From assembly GCA_937967995.1 (NCBI GenBank), contig CALBTB010000004.1, positions 124,001-188,000 of the forward strand: DNA of 64,000 nucleotides. The letters are read 5' to 3'. The DNA is from an uncultured Gammaproteobacteria bacterium. GTDB lineage: Bacteria > Pseudomonadota > Gammaproteobacteria > UBA6429 > Thiohalophilaceae. Under the pieces are notes generated by a model. That model saw only the letters and a program-made list of their open reading frames with translations. It made no database searches and was not told the origin of the DNA. This document shows, in pieces, positions 42,724 through 52,073 of the stretch; the stretch's first letter is position 1, and every line of letters begins with the position of its first letter. A program made the translations under genes and the position numbers.

Positions 42724-45700
42724 ATGAACATGAAAAAAGCGATGATGCTCAAATTCAGAAAATTAAGTTTAACCAGTATATTTACTGTATGCCTGGCCGT
42801 GTGGTTAATACCAAACATTCATGCAGCCCCACTGAATTTGTACGATTATCCACTTGATACCGCTTCAGGTGTTGATCCTAATATTCTGTTCACAATAGAT
42901 GACTCCGGTTCCATGGGCTGGAATTTCATGCCTGACGGCATTTGCTGTGCAACAGGACAACGTCGAATGTCCTCCAGCGCCTTCAATACCATCTATTACA
43001 ACCCTACCGTTCGATACGTTCCACCGGTTGATCGGAATGGTGTCAGCCTGGGTAACTCTACTTTTACAAGTGCCGCATCTGATGGTTTCACTGGTGCCGG
43101 ATGTACTGTAAACCTCAGCACTAACTATCGCGCACGTTATACCGGTGATGCCTGTACAGGGATTGATATGGCTAACAATCCCACAGGTGGTGCCGGACCA
43201 GCTTGGTATTACGTATTCGATAATACAAATGCTGGTTGTGACGGTACAACAGGAGATGAAGACTGCTATGACGCGGTTGTAATAACGGCTGGAAATGCGC
43301 CATTTACATTTGGTGGACCAAATCGGACAGACTGCGCCACTCCTACTTCCTGTACTTACGCGGAAGAGTCACAGAACTTTGCTAACTGGTATACCTATTA
43401 TCGTTCACGCTTATTATTGACAAAAACGGCTGTCAGCCGGGCATTTGCTACCATCCCGTCCAATGTCAGACTGTCTTACCAAGGTATTAACAGGGATACA
43501 ACCATTCCGTTGTTTCGTCCTTTTGCAGACTCGCCGGCGGTATCGGGTCCACCTGCTCTACCAGCAAACACACGTCGAACTGATTTTTATAACTGGTTGC
43601 AGAATTCAGTCACAGCAGGAGGTGGCACACCATTACGAAATGCATTTGACAATGCCGGCCGTGAATTCCAGCGATCTGGCACAAACAGTCCTTATGCCGC
43701 CTACCCTGGCGTGGTCAGCACAGAACATTCATGTCGCCAAAATTTCCATATTGCGTTTACGGATGGTTACTGGAATGGCGGCTTCGGTGACCCGAATAGT
43801 ATCAACAATTTTGATAACAACAACCAGACATTTCCTACAACAACGTCTACTTCCAGTGTTCCTGTCACCACCTATAATCAACCCAATCCATACCGTGGCG
43901 CAACATCCGATACATTGGCTGATATTACACTGTATTACTGGTTGAATGATTTGCGTCCAGGTGGAGGTGGACTAGCCAATAACGTTCCAACCTACACTAA
44001 GGAAAAAAGAGATTATGACGGTGATCTCGATATCGATAATTCTGATAATTTCTGGAACCCTGTTAATGATCCAGCCGACTGGCAACATATGACCACTTTT
44101 ACAGTTGGACTGGGCGTTAGTGGCACATTAGCATTTAACAGTACAACTTATCAGAACCTGATCGATGGTACACAAAGCTGGCCAGCTATTGCCGCCGGAA
44201 CGAATACCACAATTGACGATCTCTGGCATGCAGCGATTAACGGTCGTGGCCAGTTTTTCAGTGCTACTGATCCAGCTACACTGATTACATCATTCAATGA
44301 TGTCTTATCTTCTATCGCCGACCGCACTGGTTCTGCAGCAGCTGTTGCCGCTGCCGGCTCCCGCTATCAATCAGGTACACTGATATTTCAGCCTATTTTT
44401 GATACGTCCGATTGGTCCGGCGATCTACGCGCATTTGATATCACCGACCTGTCTACCATCCTGGCTAGCGCACAAACCAAGTTAGATTCACAGGATTACA
44501 ACACCGGACGTAATATCATTACTTACAATCCTTCGACGAATCTCGGTGTTGCGTTCCGTCACAGTAACTTGTCTACAGCACAACAGGCTGCAATTACCAG
44601 TAATCAACTAGATTATATTCGTGGCGATGACAGTAATGAAGTTAAAAACGGCGGTAGTTTCCGCAATAGACAGCATAAGCTTGGCGATATTGTAAACTCA
44701 GAACCTGCATTTGTTGGTCCACCCAGTCGATTATTCCCCAACACGCTGGAAAGTGCCTCCTATTCTGCGTTTGCCTCAACACACAGCTCCAGGAAATCTA
44801 TTCTTTGGGTTGGCGCCAACGATGGTATGTTACATGGTTTCGATGTTACTTATGACCCGGATCCTGATAATGATGCATCCACCCCACCGCCAGCACTGCC
44901 ATCTACATTCTTTAATGAAGTATTAGCATTTGTACCGAGTAAGGTTTACAACAACCTGGCTGGACTAACTTCGTCCAGTGGATTCCAGCACAAATTCTTC
45001 GTTGATGGTTCACCGCTGGAACGCGATGTATTTTACAGTGGAGCATGGCATACCATGCTGGTTGGCGGACTAAATGCCGGTGGCCAGGGTATTTATGCAC
45101 TGGACATTACTGACCCATCGTTATTTGGTGAAGGAAATGCCAATAGCCTGATCATGTGGGAGTTTAATGACGATCATGATGGCGACCTCGGGAACACATA
45201 TAGCCAACCGCAAATTGCCAAAATGAATAACGGCAAATGGATGGTTATTACCGGTAACGGCTATAACAATACTGCATCAGACGATGTTAATGGTTACTGC
45301 AGCGACTCCAACCCGGCAACTATCTGTCCGGTTAGTACGACTGGTGACGCCATCCTATTTATACTGGATGCGGAAAATGGGCCAGCTACTACTTACTATA
45401 AACTTTCAACTGAAACAGGCATGGCAGAAGACCCGAAAGGTTCTAGTACCCCAAATGGCCTGTCCAGTCTCGCACTTTCTGATACTGACGGGAATTTTAC
45501 AGTCGACTATATTTATGCCGGTGACTTGTTTGGCAATTTATGGAAATTTGATGTTAGAGATAGTAACCCGGCTAACTGGACTGTATATAAAACTAAAAGT
45601 GGCACACCGACACCACTCTTTATCGCCACAGATGACCTTGGTAATCGCCAACCTATAACCAGCGCACCTGTTGCTGCATCCCATCCATCACAGACCGGCC

Positions 45701-46470
45701 GCCTAATCCACTTTGGCACAGGCAAGTATCTTGAATTTGTGGATATTGATGATGATTCTCTGCAAAGTTTCTACACCGTCTGGGATCGCGATGAATCTAG
45801 TATAACTACGATTGGTCGCAGTCATACTTTTCAGCAACAAATTCTGTTCTCGACTACATTGCAGTTCACCAACTCCAATGCACGTGTTACAACAAATGAC
45901 ACCTTTAACTATTACATTGGCAAAGGTCTGCCAACGGGAGGATCGAGTACGTTCCTGGGATGGCGTCTGGATCTGGAAGAACCGGATGTTGACAATGCTT
46001 TATCTGGTACTTACATACGAATAGGTGAGCGGGCAGTATTCAAGCCTCACCGGCGTGCTGATCGCATCATTTTTGTCACAACTATACCATCGTCTTCTAC
46101 TGACCCTTGTGCTGCATCGGGCGAGTCCTGGATCATGGAGATGAATGCTGAAACTGGTAAACGACTTGATACTACGCCCTTTGACTATGATGATAGTGGT
46201 GCATTCGATTGGAACGACTACGTAGAGGTTCCATGGGATGCCAATGGTGACGGCGTGGTCGACAGCAACGACCGTGTTGCCGGTAGTGGTATTCAGGACA
46301 AACTCAATCCGCAAATAACAAATGTGGTTATATCCATAGATAAAAGTGGCGGTAGCTCTGATGAGGTTAAAATTGGCAGCAGTACGTCCGGTGGATTAGT
46401 CGCTAAAAAGGAACGAGGGGATGCTGATCTTCTTGATCGCCGCTCATGGCTACAACTTATACCAGATTAA
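42724..46470 (+). CDS. pilY1: PilY1 pilus-tip adhesin with vWA-like N-terminus and calcium loops
   Basis: A 1248-residue exported protein: signal peptide (about 1-35), a metal-binding DDSGSMG motif at about 59-65 opening a von Willebrand A-like region, a variable mid region with repeats of Asn/Thr/Pro, and the C-terminal PilY1 beta-propeller (KLGDIVNSEPAFVG, VGANDGMLHGFDV, GLNAGGQGIYALDIT, YAGDLFGNLWKFDV). Asp-rich loops DYDGDLDIDNSDNF and DANGDGVVDSND look like calcium sites. It acts in adhesion, surface sensing and pilus extension. The start at 42724 has GGAG ten bases upstream; an ATG six bases on is equally possible. Confidence 0.95.
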   Translation: MNMKKAMMLKFRKLSLTSIFTVCLAVWLIPNIHAAPLNLYDYPLDTASGVDPNILFTIDDSGSMGWNFMPDGICCATGQRRMSSSAFNTIYYNPTVRYVPPVDRNGVSLGNSTFTSAASDGFTGAGCTVNLSTNYRARYTGDACTGIDMANNPTGGAGPAWYYVFDNTNAGCDGTTGDEDCYDAVVITAGNAPFTFGGPNRTDCATPTSCTYAEESQNFANWYTYYRSRLLLTKTAVSRAFATIPSNVRLSYQGINRDTTIPLFRPFADSPAVSGPPALPANTRRTDFYNWLQNSVTAGGGTPLRNAFDNAGREFQRSGTNSPYAAYPGVVSTEHSCRQNFHIAFTDGYWNGGFGDPNSINNFDNNNQTFPTTTSTSSVPVTTYNQPNPYRGATSDTLADITLYYWLNDLRPGGGGLANNVPTYTKEKRDYDGDLDIDNSDNFWNPVNDPADWQHMTTFTVGLGVSGTLAFNSTTYQNLIDGTQSWPAIAAGTNTTIDDLWHAAINGRGQFFSATDPATLITSFNDVLSSIADRTGSAAAVAAAGSRYQSGTLIFQPIFDTSDWSGDLRAFDITDLSTILASAQTKLDSQDYNTGRNIITYNPSTNLGVAFRHSNLSTAQQAAITSNQLDYIRGDDSNEVKNGGSFRNRQHKLGDIVNSEPAFVGPPSRLFPNTLESASYSAFASTHSSRKSILWVGANDGMLHGFDVTYDPDPDNDASTPPPALPSTFFNEVLAFVPSKVYNNLAGLTSSSGFQHKFFVDGSPLERDVFYSGAWHTMLVGGLNAGGQGIYALDITDPSLFGEGNANSLIMWEFNDDHDGDLGNTYSQPQIAKMNNGKWMVITGNGYNNTASDDVNGYCSDSNPATICPVSTTGDAILFILDAENGPATTYYKLSTETGMAEDPKGSSTPNGLSSLALSDTDGNFTVDYIYAGDLFGNLWKFDVRDSNPANWTVYKTKSGTPTPLFIATDDLGNRQPITSAPVAASHPSQTGRLIHFGTGKYLEFVDIDDDSLQSFYTVWDRDESSITTIGRSHTFQQQILFSTTLQFTNSNARVTTNDTFNYYIGKGLPTGGSSTFLGWRLDLEEPDVDNALSGTYIRIGERAVFKPHRRADRIIFVTTIPSSSTDPCAASGESWIMEMNAETGKRLDTTPFDYDDSGAFDWNDYVEVPWDANGDGVVDSNDRVAGSGIQDKLNPQITNVVISIDKSGGSSDEVKIGSSTSGGLVAKKERGDADLLDRRSWLQLIPD

Positions 46471-46489
46471 CGATGAGGTAGATGCAAAA

Positions 46490-46834
46490 ATGAAATCTGT
46501 ACTCAATATCTGTTTGAAATATATAGGTGCTGTATTGTTTATATTCACATTGACAGCTAATACATATGCTCTTGATCAGGCAACACCACTTACCACAAAT
46601 AGCTTGCTGATTGAAGGAAAAATAGAGTCTACAAATCTGTCGGAAAGCAAATTCGTCATCAGCGATATGGTGTACTCAATATCGCCTTCAACAGAAGTAA
46701 AATACACTGATGGTAAAAAGACGACTATTTACTCGTTAAAGCGTGGCAAGCAAATAAAAATGGAAGTGGAATATGTCGTCAGGCAGGATGGTGCCTATGA
46801 CAGCATTGTCAGGACGATTTACATTGTAAAATAG
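46490..46834 (+). CDS. PilY2-like small secreted protein
   Basis: About 114 residues from ATG 46490: signal peptide (1-28, ending TANTYA) and a small beta-rich domain (IEGKIESTNLSESKFVISDMVYS, EVKYTDGKKTTIYSLKRGKQIKMEVEY). Position between pilY1 and pilE matches pilY2 of P. aeruginosa, a poorly known protein. Sequence likeness to PilY2 cannot be judged with certainty. An upstream frame extension overlaps pilY1 and is not needed. Confidence 0.65.
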   Translation: MKSVLNICLKYIGAVLFIFTLTANTYALDQATPLTTNSLLIEGKIESTNLSESKFVISDMVYSISPSTEVKYTDGKKTTIYSLKRGKQIKMEVEYVVRQDGAYDSIVRTIYIVK

Positions 46835-46848
46835 TCAAGGAATTTTAC

Positions 46849-47247
46849 ATGAAACGAAATGTTTTCGGCTTTACGCTGATTGAAGTAGTTGTTGTCGTTG
46901 CCATCATTGGTATTATTGCGTCGATAGCCTGGCCTTTATATATAGGTCAAACAACCAAACAACGTCGGGCTGATGGTGTTCGTGGTCTGATGCTGGCTAA
47001 CCAGGAAATGACTCAATGTAAAACTGACAATGCCACATACACTGGCTGTGTACTTACGAATGCTTTTTCACCCGATGGTCAGTACAGCATGTCGGTTGCC
47101 ATTACTGGTGGTGGCGACGAATTCACACTAACTGCCACCAGAACACCCGCTGTCGATGACGAATGCACGGCACTGACTTTGGACCATCTGGGCCGCAAAG
47201 GTTATACCGGAACGGCTCCCAGTTTAAAACGCTGCTGGGGCGACTAA
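46849..47247 (+). CDS. pilE: PilE-type pilin
   Basis: A 132-residue prepilin: leader MKRNVFG, then FTLIEVVVVVAIIGIIASIAWPLY with Glu5. Cys residues in QCKTDNATYTGC and near the end (C...RCWGD) can form the usual D-region disulfide. AAGGA stands upstream of the ATG. It ends the operon, convergent with ispH and overlapping its stop by four bases, the same neighbourhood as in P. aeruginosa. Confidence 0.92.
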   Translation: MKRNVFGFTLIEVVVVVAIIGIIASIAWPLYIGQTTKQRRADGVRGLMLANQEMTQCKTDNATYTGCVLTNAFSPDGQYSMSVAITGGGDEFTLTATRTPAVDDECTALTLDHLGRKGYTGTAPSLKRCWGD

Positions 47248-48185
47248 CCTTGCTGCAACGCCTTCGGCAGGGAAAACACCACATTTTCCCTTGTCGTCAT
47301 GGACTGGTCTGATTCGTTAATGCCCCACTCGGCCAGTTTTTTAATCACATCCTGAACCAGTACTTCCGGCGCCGAGGCGCCGGCGGTCAGACCGATGCGT
47401 TGTTTATCCGTCAGCCATTCCGGTTTGATCTGATCGGCATTGTCGATGAGATAGGCCGGTGTGCCGATTCGTTCCGAGACTTCGCGTAAACGATTTGAGT
47501 TCGAGCTGTTTGTTGAACCCACCACCAGCACCACATCACATTGTGCAGCGATTTGCTTGACCGCGTCCTGGCGATTCTGTGTTGCGTAACAGATGTCGTC
47601 TTTCTTCGGCCCCTGTATATCCGGAAAGCGTTTACGCAGTGCATCAATGACCGCCGCGGTATCATCCATCGACAACGTGGTCTGGGTCACGAAGCTGAGC
47701 CTGTCCGGGTTGCTGACCTTGAGCTGTTTGACGTCATCGACATTTTCAACCAGGTACATGCAACCACCATGGCTGTCATCGAACTGACCCATGGTCCCTA
47801 CCACTTCCGGATGGCCCTGATGACCGATTAATACACATTCACGTCCGTCGCGACTGTAGCGCAGCACTTCCATATGTACCTTGGTAACCAGCGGACAGGT
47901 TGCATCAAACACTTTCAATCCACGTTGTTTGGCCTCGTCCTGAACCGCCCGCGAGACACCATGCGCGCTGAATATCACGGTGGCATCATCCGGTACTTCC
48001 GATAATTCCTCGACGAAGATCGCGCCCTTATCGCGCAAACCATCCACCACGAATTTGTTATGCACCACTTCATGCCGAACATAAATGGGTGAACCAAACA
48101 ACTGCAGGGCACGCTCAACGATTTCAATCGCTCGATCCACCCCGGCACAAAAACCGCGTGGACTGGCAAGAATCACTTCTTTCAT
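47244..48185 (-). CDS. ispH: IspH 4-hydroxy-3-methylbut-2-enyl diphosphate reductase
   Basis: A 313-residue Fe-S enzyme: the three cluster cysteines are in SPRGFCAGVDRA, DATCPLVTKVH and DDICYATQNRQ; His in VRHEVVHNK and SAHGVS and Glu in GTMGQFDDS-type regions line the active site. It makes IPP and DMAPP in the last step of the MEP isoprenoid pathway. It overlaps fkpB (ATGA) in the ribF-ileS-lspA-fkpB-ispH order. Confidence 0.96.
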   Translation of the reverse strand: MKEVILASPRGFCAGVDRAIEIVERALQLFGSPIYVRHEVVHNKFVVDGLRDKGAIFVEELSEVPDDATVIFSAHGVSRAVQDEAKQRGLKVFDATCPLVTKVHMEVLRYSRDGRECVLIGHQGHPEVVGTMGQFDDSHGGCMYLVENVDDVKQLKVSNPDRLSFVTQTTLSMDDTAAVIDALRKRFPDIQGPKKDDICYATQNRQDAVKQIAAQCDVVLVVGSTNSSNSNRLREVSERIGTPAYLIDNADQIKPEWLTDKQRIGLTAGASAPEVLVQDVIKKLAEWGINESDQSMTTRENVVFSLPKALQQG

Positions 48186-48649
48186 TGTTCCACCTCCTTC
48201 TGTGCAGGCTGCACATCGACAATTTCGACTTCAAAGATCACGTCCTGGCCTGCCAGTGGGTGATTGAAGTCTACCTTGACGTTGTCATCGGTGACTTCCC
48301 GAATCGTACCGGGTACCTCGTCACCGGATGGTGTGGAGAAACTGATCACCGTACCGGGATCAACCGGCAGATCAGCACTGAATTCAGAGCGCGGCAAATT
48401 ATGAATATTGTCCGGGTCAGAAAAACCAAACGCATTGAGGGGATCGAGTTCGACCGATTGTTTCTCACCCGGCTTGAGTCCCATGATGGCCATTTCCAGG
48501 CCATGGATCAGACTGCCGTCGCCCATGGTAAAGGTCATCGGTTCATTCGGATTGGTGCTATCCGCGACAATGCCGTTTTTCATGCTAAGAGTGAAATACA
48601 TGGTGACCCGGCTACCGGGACCGATGGTTAACTGTTCGATATCGCCCAT
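48182..48649 (-). CDS. fkpB: FkpB/SlpA-like FKBP-type peptidyl-prolyl isomerase
   Basis: A 155-residue protein of the SlyD/FkpB group: VTMYFTLSMKNGIVADSTN, MTFTMGDGSLIHGLEMAIMGLKPGEK, and an insert-in-flap domain before VDFNHPLAGQDVIFEVEIVDV. It lacks the His-rich tail of SlyD. It catalyses proline isomerisation in the cytoplasm. It overlaps lspA by one base and ispH by four. Confidence 0.93.
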   Translation of the reverse strand: MGDIEQLTIGPGSRVTMYFTLSMKNGIVADSTNPNEPMTFTMGDGSLIHGLEMAIMGLKPGEKQSVELDPLNAFGFSDPDNIHNLPRSEFSADLPVDPGTVISFSTPSGDEVPGTIREVTDDNVKVDFNHPLAGQDVIFEVEIVDVQPAQKEVEQ

Positions 48650-49230
48650 TACTCGTTACCTGTTTGTGCCTGTGCGGCGGATTTGCGATGGCGCAGCATG
48701 TCACGAACCAGTTCAATGATTAACATTACCGCGCCGACACTGATGGCGCTATCGGCAATGTTAAATGCCGGCCAGATACAGGTCCCTTGCCCGGCCAGGG
48801 TATGATGACTAAAGCCCCACAGGCAACTGTCGACTGACTGATAATAATACTGAATAAAATCGATCACATGGCCATACAGAATACGATCGACAACATTTCC
48901 CACGGCGCCACCGAGTATCATGGTCAGGCTGATGGCATTCCAGCGCTCCTGCGGTTTGAGCGATCGTAACCAGGCGATCAAAATGCCACTGACAATCAGC
49001 GCGATAGCCGTGAAAAACCAGCGTTGCCAGCCGCCGGCGTCACTGAGGAAACTGAATGCTGCACCAGGATTTTCAGTCAGGTACCAGTTCAGGTTGGACA
49101 TAACCGGTGTCATGCGGTACCACTCAAGATTATTCAGGGCGATCTGCTTGGTTAACTGGTCAAGCAACAAGACAACCACACTGACCCATAGCCATTGCAA
49201 CATGCCCAACTTTTGCCACATCTCACGCAT
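48649..49230 (-). CDS. lspA: LspA lipoprotein signal peptidase
   Basis: About 193 residues from ATG 49230, overlapping the ileS stop by eight bases. Four membrane helices. Catalytic aspartates are in GNVVDRILYGHVIDFI and PAFNIADSAIS; NPGAAFSFL is conserved. It removes signal peptides from prolipoproteins, which the lipoproteins in this window need. The extension to 49383 lies inside ileS and is rejected. Slightly longer than E. coli LspA (164) because of a loop around SVDSCLWGFSHHTLAGQGTC. Confidence 0.93.
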   Translation of the reverse strand: MREMWQKLGMLQWLWVSVVVLLLDQLTKQIALNNLEWYRMTPVMSNLNWYLTENPGAAFSFLSDAGGWQRWFFTAIALIVSGILIAWLRSLKPQERWNAISLTMILGGAVGNVVDRILYGHVIDFIQYYYQSVDSCLWGFSHHTLAGQGTCIWPAFNIADSAISVGAVMLIIELVRDMLRHRKSAAQAQTGNE

Positions 49231-52072
49231 ACTGACGTTTCTCACCTTCACCGTCGACATTCTTGATACAGCGCCCGCATAATTCAGGGTGCTTTTCATG
49301 CCGCCCCACATCTTCACGATAATGCCAGCAACGTACGCATTTCGAATGTTCGGAGGCCTGCACAGATACCCAGATTTCATCATTGCTTAACAAAATAAAA
49401 TGCGCTGCCTGTTCCGGAATTTCGTCAACCAGGGTCAGCGTTGCAGTGGAGGTGATAAACACAAAACGCAACTCGTCTTCGAGTTTTTTTAACTTATCCA
49501 GTATTTCGCGTCCGCAATACAGCAGCACATCCGCCTGCAGGTTGGCTCCGATTTCGCCAGCCACTCGCAGGCGTTCCAGCTCCTTGTTGACTGCATCACG
49601 CACTTCCACCACCTGTTGCCAGTAGTCAAGGTCCATGCCATAGGGATCAGACTTGATATCCGGAAACGTGTACCACTCATTCAGAAAAACCGAGGCATTT
49701 CGATCACCGGGAATAAACTTCCAGATTTCTTCGGCGGTAAAACTCAGAATCGGCGCAAACCAGCGCACCATCGCTTCGACGATATGAAATACCGCCGTCT
49801 GCGCCGAGCGACGCGCCAGGCTATCAGTCTGGCAGGTATAAATACGATCCTTGATCACATCCAGGTAGAAACTGCCCATATCGATGGCGCAGAAGTTATG
49901 TACCTTCTGATAAATACGATGGAATTCATACTTGTCATAGGCCGCTTTCAGTTCATTCTGTAACTGTTCGGCGCGCGCCACCGCCCAGCGATCCAAGCTG
50001 ATCATTTTGTCGACCGCAACCCGGTGAATATCCGGATCGAAATCATCCAGGTTGGCCAGCAGATATCGGGACGTATTACGAATACGGCGATAGGCATCCG
50101 CCATGCGCTTGAGGATCTCATCCGAGACTTTCATCTCGCCACGATAGTCCGTCGCCGCCACCCACAGCCGCAGAATATCCGCGCCGTACTGGTTCATGAC
50201 CTTCTGGGGTGCGACCACATTGCCACGGGACTTGGACATCTTCTCGCCCTTGGCGTCCACGGTAAAACCGTGCGTCAACACGGATTTATAAGGCGCGACG
50301 CCCTGCATGGCGACAGACGTCACCATGGAGGAGTTAAACCAGCCACGATGTTGATCCGATCCTTCCAGATACAGATCCGCGACCGGGTACTCGGTATAAC
50401 CTTCACGCTGATTCAGAACCACGAAGTGTGTAACACCCGAATCAAACCACACATCGAGAATGTCCTGCACCTGGTAATAGTCATCCGCTTCATCACCGAG
50501 CAGTTCTTTTGCGTCCAGTTCATACCAGGCATCCACACCACCGCGCTCGATACGCTGCGCGACCTGTTCGATCAGTTCCACCGTGCGCGGATGGATCTCT
50601 TCAGTCTGTTTATGCACAAACAACGCGATCGGCACACCCCAGGTTCGCTGGCGTGAAATACACCAGTCCGGTCGGCCTTCCATCATGGCCTCGATTCGGT
50701 TCTGGCCCCAGTCCGGCATCCATTTAGTCTGCTTGATCTGTTGCATGGATTCAGCACGTAACTTGTTTTGATCCATGCTGATAAACCACTGCGGTGTGGC
50801 ACGAAAGATAATCGGCGTTTTGTGACGCCAGCAATGCGGATAACTGTGCTGGAATTTTTCCGCTTTTAATAACCGGTGTTTGTCGCGCAGGGTGTCCAGC
50901 ACTTCGTCGTTGGCCTTGAAGACATGCATGCCGGCAAATAATGGTGTCCCTTCAACGAAAACCCCATTGGGGCCAACCGGGTTGTCCACTTTCAGTTTAT
51001 AGCGTTGCCCGACATTGTAGTCGTCGACACCATGACCCGGCGCCGTATGCACACAACCGGTACCGGCATCGAGTGTGACATGTTCACCAAGAATGATCGG
51101 CACTTCGCGTGGGTAAAACGGATGTTGCAGTTTCAGGTTTTCCAGTGCATCACCCGCGCAGGTCCCGACCACGCGAAAGTCGCTGATGTCATAGCGTTGC
51201 ATGCATTGCTCGACCAGGTCGCTGGCCAGGATCAGGCACTCCGCGCCATGTTCACCGCTGGTTTCACTGCGAATAATGCTGTATTCCAGTTTCGGATTGA
51301 TTGACACCGCCTGGTTGGCCGGTAAGGTCCAGGGTGTCGTGGTCCAGATCACCACGGAAATATCATCACACAAATGTTTATGATCGATGTGTGCCAGACG
51401 GGTTTTCAACGCCTCGTTATCCAGAATTGCAAACCGGACATCAATGGCCGGTGAGGTCTTGTCTTCATACTCCACTTCCGCTTCCGCCAGGGCCGACCCG
51501 CAATCCGCACACCAGTGCACCGGTTTTGAACCTTTGTGTAAATGACCGTTGTCGATAATCCTGCCGAGTGCGCGCACGATATCGGCTTCAAATTTATAAT
51601 CCATTGTCAGGTATGGATGATCCCAGTCACCGATCACACCCAGGCGCCGAAAGTCCGTGCTTTGTCCTTCGACCTGTTTGGCGGCATATTGACGGCAGGC
51701 CATTCTGAATTCCGAATGGGACACCTTTTTACCCGCCTTGCCGACTTTCTTTTCCACCTGTAATTCGATCGGCAAGCCGTGACAGTCCCAGCCGGGTACA
51801 TAAGGTGCATCAAAACCGTCCAGGGTACGTGCCTTGACGATGATATCCTTGAGTATCTTGTTCACAGCATGGCCGATGTGAATATCACCATTCGCATAGG
51901 GCGGGCCATCGTGTAAAACAAAGCGCGGCTTTTCCTTGTTGGCCGAACGCAGTGTTTCGTACAGTTTCATGTCTTCCCACTGCTGGACCTGTTGCGGTTC
52001 GCGCTGCGTCAGGTTGGCTTTCATAGGAAATGCCGTCTTCGGAAGATTTAGTGTGTCTTTATACTCTGCCAC
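49223..52072 (-). CDS. ileS: isoleucyl-tRNA synthetase
   Basis: About 949 residues from GTG 52072 (MAEYKDTLNLPKTAFPMKAN), the family's usual N-terminus, one base after the ribF stop. HIGH motif in GDIHIGHAVNKIL, KMSKS in GEKMSKSRGN, editing domain with TTPWTLPANQAV and TGCVHTAPGHG, and a C-terminal zinc finger (CVRCWHYREDVG, CGRCIKNV). A bacterial-type IleS sensitive in principle to mupirocin. An in-frame extension to 52132 reads into ribF and is rejected. Confidence 0.97.
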   Translation of the reverse strand: MAEYKDTLNLPKTAFPMKANLTQREPQQVQQWEDMKLYETLRSANKEKPRFVLHDGPPYANGDIHIGHAVNKILKDIIVKARTLDGFDAPYVPGWDCHGLPIELQVEKKVGKAGKKVSHSEFRMACRQYAAKQVEGQSTDFRRLGVIGDWDHPYLTMDYKFEADIVRALGRIIDNGHLHKGSKPVHWCADCGSALAEAEVEYEDKTSPAIDVRFAILDNEALKTRLAHIDHKHLCDDISVVIWTTTPWTLPANQAVSINPKLEYSIIRSETSGEHGAECLILASDLVEQCMQRYDISDFRVVGTCAGDALENLKLQHPFYPREVPIILGEHVTLDAGTGCVHTAPGHGVDDYNVGQRYKLKVDNPVGPNGVFVEGTPLFAGMHVFKANDEVLDTLRDKHRLLKAEKFQHSYPHCWRHKTPIIFRATPQWFISMDQNKLRAESMQQIKQTKWMPDWGQNRIEAMMEGRPDWCISRQRTWGVPIALFVHKQTEEIHPRTVELIEQVAQRIERGGVDAWYELDAKELLGDEADDYYQVQDILDVWFDSGVTHFVVLNQREGYTEYPVADLYLEGSDQHRGWFNSSMVTSVAMQGVAPYKSVLTHGFTVDAKGEKMSKSRGNVVAPQKVMNQYGADILRLWVAATDYRGEMKVSDEILKRMADAYRRIRNTSRYLLANLDDFDPDIHRVAVDKMISLDRWAVARAEQLQNELKAAYDKYEFHRIYQKVHNFCAIDMGSFYLDVIKDRIYTCQTDSLARRSAQTAVFHIVEAMVRWFAPILSFTAEEIWKFIPGDRNASVFLNEWYTFPDIKSDPYGMDLDYWQQVVEVRDAVNKELERLRVAGEIGANLQADVLLYCGREILDKLKKLEDELRFVFITSTATLTLVDEIPEQAAHFILLSNDEIWVSVQASEHSKCVRCWHYREDVGRHEKHPELCGRCIKNVDGEGEKRQYA

Positions 52073-52073
52073 G

